A DNA stretch of 8,508 bases from assembly GCA_022866185.1 (NCBI GenBank), contig JALHUG010000092.1, forward strand, positions 1 to 8,508, read 5' to 3'. Below, piece after piece: positions 1 through 6,902 of this stretch. Each line of letters starts with the position of its first letter. The first letter of the stretch is position 1. This DNA is from Dehalococcoidia bacterium. Its GTDB lineage: Bacteria; Chloroflexota; Dehalococcoidia; SM23-28-2. A program made the translations under genes and the position numbers. Below the pieces are notes generated by a model. That model was not told the origin of the DNA, did not search any database, and saw nothing but the letters and a program-made list of their open reading frames with translations.

Positions 1-218
1 GTGTTGGGCAGGATAGTGTACTTGCTCCAGTCGATGAGGTCGAGCAGGGTCTTCTCCTTGGGGTTGTCCAAGTTGAGGCGGCGGATGGCCACGGTCACGA
101 TCTCCGCGCCCGAAGCGGCGAGGGCGGCCAGCATCTCCTCGGTGCTGCGGTACTTGCCGGTGCCCGCCATCAGGCGAGAGCGAAACCGCTTGCCGGCGAT
201 CTCCAGGTAGTCTTCCAT
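1..218 (-). CDS. thiG: Thiazole synthase ThiG, N-terminal part (truncated by window edge)
   Basis: ThiG builds the thiazole phosphate half of thiamine in the cytoplasm from deoxyxylulose 5-phosphate, dehydroglycine and ThiS thiocarboxylate. The 72 readable residues start MEDYLEIAGKRFRSRL and contain the family signatures MAGTGKYRS (about residues 17-25) and ASGAEIVTVAIRR (about 35-47), which belong to the first strands of the TIM barrel. The Schiff-base lysine lies beyond the window. The ATG at 218 is preceded by the purine-rich stretch GGAAGGGGAAG, a usable ribosome site. The gene starts only 28 bp after the thiC stop on the same strand, so it should be in the riboswitch-controlled thiC transcript. 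No thiS lies between the two genes. Identity is firm; only the C-terminal two thirds are missing because of the edge. Confidence 0.93.
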   Translation of the reverse strand, partial: MEDYLEIAGKRFRSRLMAGTGKYRSTEEMLAALAASGAEIVTVAIRRLNLDNPKEKTLLDLIDWSKYTILPN

Positions 219-246
219 GGCGATGCTTCCCCTTCCGTCCGAGCCC

Positions 247-1608
<1,362 letters not shown>

Positions 1609-1644
1609 GACTGGCTCCTTTCCAGAGACGCTCTCCCGGCCCCC

Positions 1645-1679
1645 AAAAAAACTCGCGCCGCTGGGTGTACCAGCGACGC
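1645..1679 (-). terminator. Intrinsic terminator (attenuator) in the thiC leader
   Basis: Read on the minus strand, the arms GCGUCGCUGG (1679-1670) and CCAGCGGCGC (1664-1655) form a 10-bp stem with one G-U pair and a UACAC loop, followed by GAG and seven U residues (1651-1645). It lies after the TPP aptamer and about 36 bp before the thiC start, where the expression platform of a transcription-terminating riboswitch is expected. The 5' arm is also complementary to the 3' end of the aptamer, giving a plausible alternative antiterminator. Confidence 0.85.
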
Positions 1680-1702
1680 ATTGTTGGGGAAGTCTCTTCC
1701 GA

Positions 1703-1787
<85 letters not shown>

Positions 1788-1814
1788 GCACGGCCCTATT
1801 CGATTGGCACTATT

Positions 1815-1843
1815 AGGTTACCAGGCACACGATCCGATGTCAA
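1815..1843 (-). promoter_or_regulatory. Sigma70-type promoter for riboswitch-thiC-thiG
   Basis: On the minus strand a perfect -35 TTGACA (1843-1838) is followed after exactly 17 bases by the -10 TAACCT (1820-1815). Transcription would start near 1808, about 20 bases before the aptamer. This position and spacing make it the likely housekeeping promoter of the thiamine operon. Confidence 0.75.
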
Positions 1844-1858
1844 CGAGTGTCTTGGGGA

Positions 1859-1928
1859 GCCGCTCATGGTGAGCTTGTCGAACCATGAGCGAGCCGCACA
1901 TCCTTCGACAGGCTCAGGATGAGCGGCC
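1859..1928. repeat. REP-like pair of inverted palindromic repeats
   Basis: Two related palindromes face each other. The first has arms CGCTCATGGT (1861-1870) and ACCATGAGCG (1882-1891) around an 11-base loop. The second has arms CATCCT (1899-1904) and AGGATG (1916-1921), also with an 11-base loop. The loops carry GAGCTTGTCGA and its near reverse complement TCGACAGGCTC. The whole unit is closed by GCCGCTCAT (1859-1867) and ATGAGCGGC (1919-1927). This is the layout of a REP/BIME-type intergenic repeat. It lies between the thiD stop and the thiC promoter, where it may end or stabilise the thiD transcript. Confidence 0.75.
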
Positions 1929-1974
1929 GATGAGAAGCTAAGGACGTTCAACGGGCAGTCGTCTCAACCAGCGG

Positions 1975-2772
1975 TTAGTCGTCCTCCCACCACGCATAGA
2001 AGTGATGCACCGGCCCCGGCCCTTTCCCCAGCGCGAAGGCATGCTCCAGCGCCGCCGTCACATACTCCTTGGCCCGCGCCACTGCCTCCTCAACGCCGAC
2101 TCCCTGGGCCAGCCAGGCAGCGATGGCCGAGGCGAAGGTGCATCCGGCGCCTCGCCCGTGGCGGGTGGCCAGCCGCAGCGCCGAGAAGCGGCGGAAGCCC
2201 CTGCCGTCGTACAGAAGGTCCACCGCCTCCGGCCCCGAGGCGTGGCCGCCGGTGATCACCACGCTCCTCGCCCCCAGCGCCGCTATCTCCTGCGCCGCCC
2301 GCTGCAAATCCTCGTCGGTCTCCAGGCGACGGCCCACCAGCGCCTCCGCCTCGGGGATGTTAGGGGTGACCACAGTGCACAGAGGGAGTAGCTCTGCCCT
2401 GAGAACGCTCAGCGCGTCCTCGCTCAGCAAACGGTCGCCGCTCTTGGCAGCCAGCACCGGATCGACGACCAGGTTCGGCAGGCGATGCTGCCGCACCCTC
2501 TCGGCCACGACGCGCACGATCCCTGCGTTGGCCAGCATCCCCGTCTTCACGGCATCGACGCCCACGTCCCGCACGACGGCATCGATCTGGGCGGCCACCA
2601 GCTCTGGCGGAAGCTCGTGGATGGCCTGCACCCCCATGCTGTCCTGAGCGGTGACGGCGGTTATGGCGCAGGTGCCGTAGACGCCCAAGGCGGCGAACGT
2701 CTTGAGGTCGGCTTGGATGCCAGCGCCTCCGCTGGAGTCGGAGCCGGCGATGGTCATGACCGTTCTTCTCAT
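1975..2772 (-). CDS. thiD: Hydroxymethylpyrimidine / phosphomethylpyrimidine kinase ThiD
   Basis: ThiD is a ribokinase-fold cytoplasmic enzyme that phosphorylates HMP and HMP-P to HMP-PP, the pyrimidine substrate of thiamine-phosphate synthesis. The 265-residue protein has normal family length. It shows MTIAGSDSSGGAGIQADLK (6-24), VKTGML (75-80), VVDPVL (102-107), TPNIPEAEAL (136-145), VVITGGH (171-177) and the anion-hole segment HGRGAGCTFASA (205-216) with Cys211. That last motif differs slightly from the usual HGTGCT form. The ATG at 2772 fits the family N-terminus but has only a weak GAGAAG ribosome site; Met6 (2757) is the alternative. It is divergent from the yjbQ gene. TTGACG (2815-2810) with TACGTT 17 bases on is a weak candidate promoter. 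No second riboswitch was seen upstream. Confidence 0.96.
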   Translation of the reverse strand: MRRTVMTIAGSDSSGGAGIQADLKTFAALGVYGTCAITAVTAQDSMGVQAIHELPPELVAAQIDAVVRDVGVDAVKTGMLANAGIVRVVAERVRQHRLPNLVVDPVLAAKSGDRLLSEDALSVLRAELLPLCTVVTPNIPEAEALVGRRLETDEDLQRAAQEIAALGARSVVITGGHASGPEAVDLLYDGRGFRRFSALRLATRHGRGAGCTFASAIAAWLAQGVGVEEAVARAKEYVTAALEHAFALGKGPGPVHHFYAWWEDD

Positions 2773-2828
2773 GGCTTCTCGCCGGCAACGTAGCAGACGC
2801 TTTCATGGGCGTCAAGAAAGTAACGCTA

Positions 2829-2857
2829 GCGTCAATAGGGCAAGTTCACGCTATAAT
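2829..2857 (+). promoter_or_regulatory. Probable promoter of yjbQ-sir2
   Basis: A perfect -10 TATAAT (2852-2857) is preceded at 17 bases by GCGTCA (2829-2834), a three-of-six match to TTGACA. Transcription would start near 2864, giving a leader of about 27 bases to the GTG start. The -35 overlaps a perfect 10-bp palindrome, ACGCTAGCGT (2823-2832). Confidence 0.6.
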
Positions 2858-2890
2858 GAGGAATCGGAAGATAGGGAAGGAGCGTCAATC

Positions 2891-3337
2891 GTGCTGTCGC
2901 ACATAAGCGTCTTCACCAGGAGCAAGGAAGTGCTGGAGGAGATCACCCACAGGGTCAACGACGTCATCCACCGCAGCGGTGTGGAGGAGGGCGTCTGCTA
3001 CCTGTACCTGCCGCACACCACCGCCGGCATCACCGTCAACGAGAACGCCGACCCCTCAGTGGCACGGGACATCCTGGATCGCCTGGAGACCCTGGTCCCT
3101 AGCAGGGGCAACTACCACCACCTAGAGGGCAATGCCCCCGCCCATATCAAGTCGAGCCTGATGGGGCTCTCCCTTGCAGTGCCCATCGAGAAGGGGCGCC
3201 TGGCCCTCGGCCGCTGGCAGGGCGTGTTCCTGTGCGAGTTCGATGGGCCGCGCGACAGGACGGTCATGATGCAGGTGCTCCCCAGTCACATCGCCAGGCC
3301 GGGCGAGCCCTTCGAGGGGGGAGATGGCCAGCCCTGA
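2891..3337 (+). CDS. yjbQ: YjbQ-family (UPF0047) protein, secondary thiamine-phosphate synthase
   Basis: This 148-residue protein matches the YjbQ/UPF0047 family in length and in its conserved core: LPHTTAGITVNENADPSVARD (40-60), NYHHLEGNAPAHIKSSLMG (74-92), VPIEKGRLALGRWQGV (97-112) and EFDGPRDR (116-123). Members form compact trimers, and E. coli YjbQ has weak thiamine-phosphate synthase activity, which gave the family its annotation. Its divergence from thiD supports a thiamine link, but the true physiological substrate is not known. The frame is open further upstream; the GTG at 2891 is chosen because GGAAGGAG (2875-2882) lies eight bases before it and the family N-terminus begins there. 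The Sir2 gene follows closely on the same strand and is probably co-transcribed. Confidence 0.9.
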   Translation: MLSHISVFTRSKEVLEEITHRVNDVIHRSGVEEGVCYLYLPHTTAGITVNENADPSVARDILDRLETLVPSRGNYHHLEGNAPAHIKSSLMGLSLAVPIEKGRLALGRWQGVFLCEFDGPRDRTVMMQVLPSHIARPGEPFEGGDGQP

Positions 3338-3353
3338 CAGGCAGGAGCAGGAG

Positions 3354-4142
3354 ATGACCAGCGAACAGCGACTCGAGGAGGCCATAGATGCAGCCGCGCG
3401 CCTGGTGGTGGCCTCCAAGCACGTGGTAGCCCTGGTGGGGGCCGGCCACTCGGTGGAGAGCGGCATTCCCCCCTTCCGCGGGCCGGACGGCCTCTGGACC
3501 AAGTACGGCGAGCCGGACATGCTGGGCTACCAGAGATTCATGCGCGACCCGAAGAAGTGGTGGGAGGAGACCCTAAGCGGCACCGGCCCCATGCGGGAGC
3601 TCTTCGACGCCCTGGCCCAGGCCCGGCCCAACGCCGGCCACTACGCCCTGGCCGAGCTAGAGCAACTGGGCCAGCTTCAGCACATCATCACCCAGAACAT
3701 CGATAACCTCCACCAGGAGGCCGGCAGCACGGCCATCACCGAGATCCACGGCAGCCGCGTGAAGCTCCGCTGCATCGCCTGCACCACCCGCTGGCCCGCG
3801 GACGAGTTCGCTATCGAGGAGGTGCCACCCAAGTGCCCCCAGTGCGGTGGCATGGTCAAGACCGATACCGTGCTGTTCGGCGAGCCCATCCCCCCCGACG
3901 CCCTGACCGAGTGCATCCGCCAGACCAGCATGTGCGACTGCATGCTGCTTGTGGGCACGTCGGGGGTAGTGTATCCGGCGGCCGGCTTCCCCCAGGACGT
4001 GAGGATGGGCGGCGGCCAACTGATCGAGCTGAACCCCAACGAGACGGCCCTGACCCCCCTCTGCGGTATCATCGTGCGGGCGTCAGCGGCTACCTGCCTG
4101 CCGATGCTGGTGGGGCGCGTCCGGCAGCTTACGGCGGCGTAG
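3354..4142 (+). CDS. Sir2-family NAD-dependent protein deacylase (sirtuin)
   Basis: Sirtuins remove acyl groups from lysines using NAD+. The 262-residue protein shows the Rossmann NAD signature GAGHSVESGIPPFRGPDGLW (29-48), the NAD/substrate motif QNIDNLH (114-120), the catalytic His132 in IHGS, a four-cysteine zinc site (C140, C143, C161, C164), then LVGTSGVVYPAA (199-210) and the ELN loop (225-227). The canonical GAGIS reads GAGHS. The Tyr-x-x-Arg pair of SIRT5-type desuccinylases is not seen, so ordinary deacetylation is more likely. The ATG at 3354 has AGGAG six bases upstream (3343-3347). An in-frame ATG at 3324, overlapping the end of yjbQ, is the alternative and would add 10 residues. 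It lies 16 bp after yjbQ, implying one transcript. Confidence 0.95.
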   Translation: MTSEQRLEEAIDAAARLVVASKHVVALVGAGHSVESGIPPFRGPDGLWTKYGEPDMLGYQRFMRDPKKWWEETLSGTGPMRELFDALAQARPNAGHYALAELEQLGQLQHIITQNIDNLHQEAGSTAITEIHGSRVKLRCIACTTRWPADEFAIEEVPPKCPQCGGMVKTDTVLFGEPIPPDALTECIRQTSMCDCMLLVGTSGVVYPAAGFPQDVRMGGGQLIELNPNETALTPLCGIIVRASAATCLPMLVGRVRQLTAA

Positions 4143-4309
4143 GGCAGAATGGCCTCATGGGGCATGCCTGTTTGCCCTAGGCAAGGCTGCCAGAATGGGC
4201 GACGTGGTCGGAGGGCGCGAGCTCTTCGGCGATAAGTGCGCCAGTTGCTGGCGAAAGAGTTGTCACCGCTTGGGACGACGGGATCGATGAGGGGATAGCG
4301 GAGGGGGAG
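4143..4309. other. Intergenic region between convergent sir2 and sigma genes
   Basis: No coding region is convincing here. Two small hairpins are visible: TTGCC/GGCAA around CTA (4172-4184) and CGCCAG/CTGGCG around TTG (4239-4253). Neither is followed by a T-tract on either strand, so they are at best weak terminators for the two converging transcripts. Confidence 0.35.
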
Positions 4310-4870
4310 CTAGCTCTCTTCCTGAAGGACCTTCCTTAGCTTTTGCAGCGTGCGGCAGAGGATGACCCGCACGTTGCTCTCACTCAGGTTCATTATGCCG
4401 GCGATCTGGACGTTGGTCAGCTCGGCGTCGAACTTGAGTGCGATGATGTCCTGCTCCCTCTGTGGGAAACGACGGACAAGGTCCATGATCTTTGCCACTT
4501 CCTCGCGCTCTAGAAGGCTATCCTCAGGGGCGGCGTCCGCCGGCAAGGAGTTCACCAACTCATAGTTGACAGGGCCGCCAAAGCGGTTGCGTCTGCGGCA
4601 GTAGGAGATGAGGAGGTTCCTAGCGATGGTGAACAGCCAGGTGCCGAAGGCTTCTTCATGCCGAAGGGTGTCGGCCTTGACGAAAGCCCTCTCAAACGCC
4701 TCGGATGCTATGTCCTCGGATGCTTGGACGTCTCGTATTCGCCCGTAGACATAGGCAAACACTCGCGGGAAGTACTGACGGTAACGCTCGGCGAAGTCGT
4801 AGAAGACGCTTTCACCGACGCTCACGTCCCCCGGCCGGCTTAGAGGCTCGTGTACGCCGACGCTTCTCAA
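4310..4870 (-). CDS. ECF-type RNA polymerase sigma factor
   Basis: This 186-residue protein has the two-domain layout of extracytoplasmic-function sigma factors. Region 2 spans about 24-95, with YFPRVFAYVYGRIRD (33-47), the DIASEAFERAF stretch (53-63) that contacts core polymerase, and FGTWLFTIARNLLISYCRRR (75-94), which recognises the -10. Region 4 spans about 128-183 with a helix-turn-helix, LTNVQIAGIMNLSESNVRVIL (151-171), for -35 binding. Regions 1.1 and 3 are absent, as expected. The start is TTG at 4870 with AAGGAG six bases upstream (4877-4882). No zinc-finger anti-sigma gene is adjacent: the downstream neighbour is the convergent sir2 and the upstream neighbours are a small predicted protein and a winged-helix regulator. 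I do not see a convincing promoter in the upstream 260 bp. Confidence 0.94.
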   Translation of the reverse strand: MRSVGVHEPLSRPGDVSVGESVFYDFAERYRQYFPRVFAYVYGRIRDVQASEDIASEAFERAFVKADTLRHEEAFGTWLFTIARNLLISYCRRRNRFGGPVNYELVNSLPADAAPEDSLLEREEVAKIMDLVRRFPQREQDIIALKFDAELTNVQIAGIMNLSESNVRVILCRTLQKLRKVLQEES

Positions 4871-5037
4871 GAATCGCTCCTTCTTATCCTCTCATCGCAA
4901 AATCCCGATTACATTTCCTAGAAGCTCTTCTATAGAACCGCACCACTAGACAAGAAGCGTATTTCTTCTGCATAATGAGACCAACAAGTTCAGCTCTCAT
5001 AGGCGTTTATTAACTTACTAATACGGTTGTTTTACCA

Positions 5038-5065
5038 TCCCAATATAGAATTGGGAATCTATATT
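5038..5065. promoter_or_regulatory. Nested inverted repeats, possible operator
   Basis: Two overlapping perfect inverted repeats share bases. TCCCAA (5038-5043) pairs with TTGGGA (5051-5056), and AATATAGA (5042-5049) pairs with TCTATATT (5058-5065). Only one hairpin could form at a time. They lie in the AT-richer intergenic region between the sigma gene and the divergent small ORF/winged-helix pair, a natural place for an operator. The rest of 4871-5131 holds no gene that I can support. Confidence 0.35.
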
Positions 5066-5131
5066 GACTACACAAAGATAGCAGCCCTGGCACGGCTTGT
5101 CAATACCTTTGCTAAAAAATGGTGAAAAATT

Positions 5132-5329
5132 TTGGCCGATAGCGAACGCATGATCGAATCCATATCTCGTGCCGGTGACGGCGCCTATTCAACGAACGGG
5201 GACGTCCTCCTCGGGCAGCGCCCTTTCGCTTCCCTGGCCATGGCCTCGCTATCTGGGGCTCTGGGGACGCTGGCGGCGGCCGTTCAGAGGCGCTCAAGAG
5301 CGGAGGCGAAGCGGCTGCTTCGCCTCTAG
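5132..5329 (+). CDS. Possible small hypothetical protein (65 residues)
   Basis: I do not recognise this protein. It would start at TTG 5132, with GGTGA (5121-5125) six bases upstream as a weak ribosome site, and end 17 bp before the winged-helix gene. Residues about 32-50 (FASLAMASLSGALGTLAAAV) form a moderately hydrophobic Ala/Leu/Ser-rich segment that could be a membrane or amphipathic helix. A basic tail, RRSRAEAKRLLRL, follows. Third codon positions are fairly GC-rich, which is compatible with coding. The last codons coincide with a perfect hairpin, so this stretch could instead be an untranslated leader of the downstream gene. Confidence 0.35.
   Translation: MADSERMIESISRAGDGAYSTNGDVLLGQRPFASLAMASLSGALGTLAAAVQRRSRAEAKRLLRL
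5303..5326 (+). other. Strong 10-bp hairpin before the winged-helix gene
   Basis: GAGGCGAAGC (5303-5312) and GCTTCGCCTC (5317-5326) form a perfect 10-bp stem with the tetraloop GGCT. There is no following T-tract, so it is not a standard intrinsic terminator. It ends three bases before the ribosome site (GGAAGGG, 5330-5336) of the next gene and could act as a translational or RNA-stability element. Confidence 0.5.
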
Positions 5330-5346
5330 GGAAGGGTGAATGGGCT

Positions 5347-5637
5347 ATGCCCAAAAGATGGAACTTTCTCAGCAACCACGGCCTGGTAATCCTCCACATC
5401 GTCCAGAACACTCAGGCTACCCTGCGGGAGATCGCCCTGAGCACAGGGCTAACGGAGCGGGCGGTCTATCAGATCGTGCGGGAGTTGGAGGAGGGCAAGT
5501 TCATCAGCAAGCGTAAGGTGGGACGACGAAACGCCTACACCCTCAATGAGCGGGCCATCCTCAACTACCCGGCCTACAGCCAGGCCACGATAGCAGACGT
5601 TGGCAGGATCATCTCCGGGACGGCCCAGCCTGACTAA
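5347..5637 (+). CDS. Small winged-helix (MarR/ArsR-like) transcriptional regulator
   Basis: This 96-residue protein is essentially one winged helix-turn-helix domain. Helix 1 is about NHGLVILHIVQNT (10-22). The HTH is TLREIALSTGLTERAVYQIVRELEEGKF (25-52), with the recognition helix around TERAVYQIVREL. The wing is ISKRKVGRRNAYTLNE (53-68). A short C-terminal segment, TIADVGRIISG (81-91), may mediate dimerisation. There is no visible ligand- or metal-binding domain and no cysteine, so the signal it senses cannot be read. The ATG at 5347 is preceded by GGAAGGG about ten bases upstream. It is divergent from the ECF sigma gene across an inverted-repeat-rich region and may act there, which is an inference. 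It ends 18 bp from the convergent ArsA-type gene. Confidence 0.85.
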   Translation: MPKRWNFLSNHGLVILHIVQNTQATLREIALSTGLTERAVYQIVRELEEGKFISKRKVGRRNAYTLNERAILNYPAYSQATIADVGRIISGTAQPD

Positions 5638-5655
5638 CGCCCACTGAGTCGGCGG

Positions 5656-6843
5656 CTAGGGCGACTCTTCCTCCCGCGAGGCTTCACCAAAGGCGATGCG
5701 CAGCTTGGTGCCCTCGAACTTGGCCCCCAACGTGCTCAGGCCGTGGAGCATGCGCGGCAGGATGATGCTGCGCTTGAAGCTGCCCGCGCTGACGACCAAC
5801 TCCTCCCCTGCCCGCATCAGGGAGATTTGCTCCTTGCTGACGAAGGGGAGGGCGATGGTCAGCACGTAGCGACCATCCTCCCTCGTCACCTCCTGAACGG
5901 GGCCGCGGAAGAAGAGCTGGGTGGGGTCCTTCTGGCCATAGAGGGCGGCCGCCACCTGCTCCAGCATCTCCAGGCCCACCACCTCCTGCTCCATGAGGGG
6001 CGCCGTGAATAGAGGCAGAGGGGAGAAGCACTCCTGGATGAGGTGGAAGTATTGCTCCTGGGCCGTCTTCCAGCTCTGGAAGTAGGGATCCTCCACCTCC
6101 GCCGGAATGAGCCGATTACAGATCACCGCATCGGTGGGGTAGCCGTAGAGGTTGAGATAGGTGAACGTGCGCTGGGCCTCCTTGATGACCATCTTCTCCG
6201 GGTTTAGGACAAGGCGCACCGATGTCTCGTCGACGTTGGCTAGAAGGGCACGCAGCTCCTCCAGGCGGCGGAAGAGTTCTTCGCCAGCCACGTACACCTC
6301 GTCCGTGGGCAAGGGGATATCGCTGAAGGGCCGCACCATCGGCCGGATCACCTTCACCACCCGCCGATGGACAGGCAGGAGCTTCTCCACCCACCAGCCA
6401 GCGATGTCGGGGAAGCTCAGGAGCTTGAGGGTCTCGCCGGTGGGAGCGCAATCCACAATGATCGCGTCGTAGCGGCCGCTGGCATGGTGATCGTTGATCC
6501 ACAGGAGGTTGGAGAGCTCGTCCATGCCTGGCAGGCTAGCCACTTCGTCGGCCACCAGCTCGTCCAGCCCACGCCAGGAGAGAAGAGCCCGCACCCACTC
6601 CTGCACCTTGCCCCAGTACTTCTCCAGGTTGTAGTAGATGTCGGTCTCCTGGCCCCACAGGTTGGCAGCGATAGGCGTCGGCTCAGGCCCCAGAGGCAGG
6701 TCGAAGGAGTCGGCCAGGCTATGGGCAGCGTCGGTGCTGAGGACGACGGTGCGATGGCCTAGCTGGGATGCTCGCAGGGCGGTGGCGGCCGCCATGGTGG
6801 TCTTGCCTACCCCGCCCTTACCAGTGAAAAGAATTATGCGCAT
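5656..6843 (-). CDS. arsA: ArsA/Get3-type ATPase with C-terminal HSP20-like domain
   Basis: The 395-residue protein belongs to the ArsA/TRC40 deviant Walker ATPases. It shows a deviant P-loop, GKGGVGKTT (8-16), a switch I-like STDAAHSLADSF (36-47) and a switch II-like DCAPTGETLKLL (131-142), where Get3 has DTAPTGHTLRLL. LVLNPEKMVIKEAQRT (211-226) and the ICNRLIP segment (241-247), probably nucleotide-base binding, follow. Residues about 312-386 form a beta-rich domain resembling ArsA_HSP20. No CxxC zinc motif is present, and arsR, arsB or acr3 are not nearby, so arsenite export is not supported by context. Handling of membrane or hydrophobic proteins is an alternative. ATG 6843 is chosen because the P-loop strand starts there. 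A TTG at 6873 (ten more residues) is possible, and neither start has a good ribosome site. Confidence 0.93.
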   Translation of the reverse strand: MRIILFTGKGGVGKTTMAAATALRASQLGHRTVVLSTDAAHSLADSFDLPLGPEPTPIAANLWGQETDIYYNLEKYWGKVQEWVRALLSWRGLDELVADEVASLPGMDELSNLLWINDHHASGRYDAIIVDCAPTGETLKLLSFPDIAGWWVEKLLPVHRRVVKVIRPMVRPFSDIPLPTDEVYVAGEELFRRLEELRALLANVDETSVRLVLNPEKMVIKEAQRTFTYLNLYGYPTDAVICNRLIPAEVEDPYFQSWKTAQEQYFHLIQECFSPLPLFTAPLMEQEVVGLEMLEQVAAALYGQKDPTQLFFRGPVQEVTREDGRYVLTIALPFVSKEQISLMRAGEELVVSAGSFKRSIILPRMLHGLSTLGAKFEGTKLRIAFGEASREEESP

Positions 6844-6902
6844 TCTACGCCAAGAACTTCCCTCAACAGGCAAGCAGCCTCATGATAGCATATTCAAAAC
6901 GC

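Noticed and set aside
2702..2890. Longer N-terminus for the YjbQ protein
   Set aside because: It would overlap thiD and the TATAAT promoter. The GTG at 2891 has a good ribosome site and gives the family length.
4172..4253. Terminator for sir2 or the sigma gene
   Set aside because: The stems are only 5-6 bp and lack a T-tract on either strand.
5112..5411. Minus-strand frame of 99 codons opposite the small ORF and wHTH start
   Set aside because: Its composition is rich in Arg, Pro and Ser with no recognisable motif, and it overlaps the start of the well-supported winged-helix gene.
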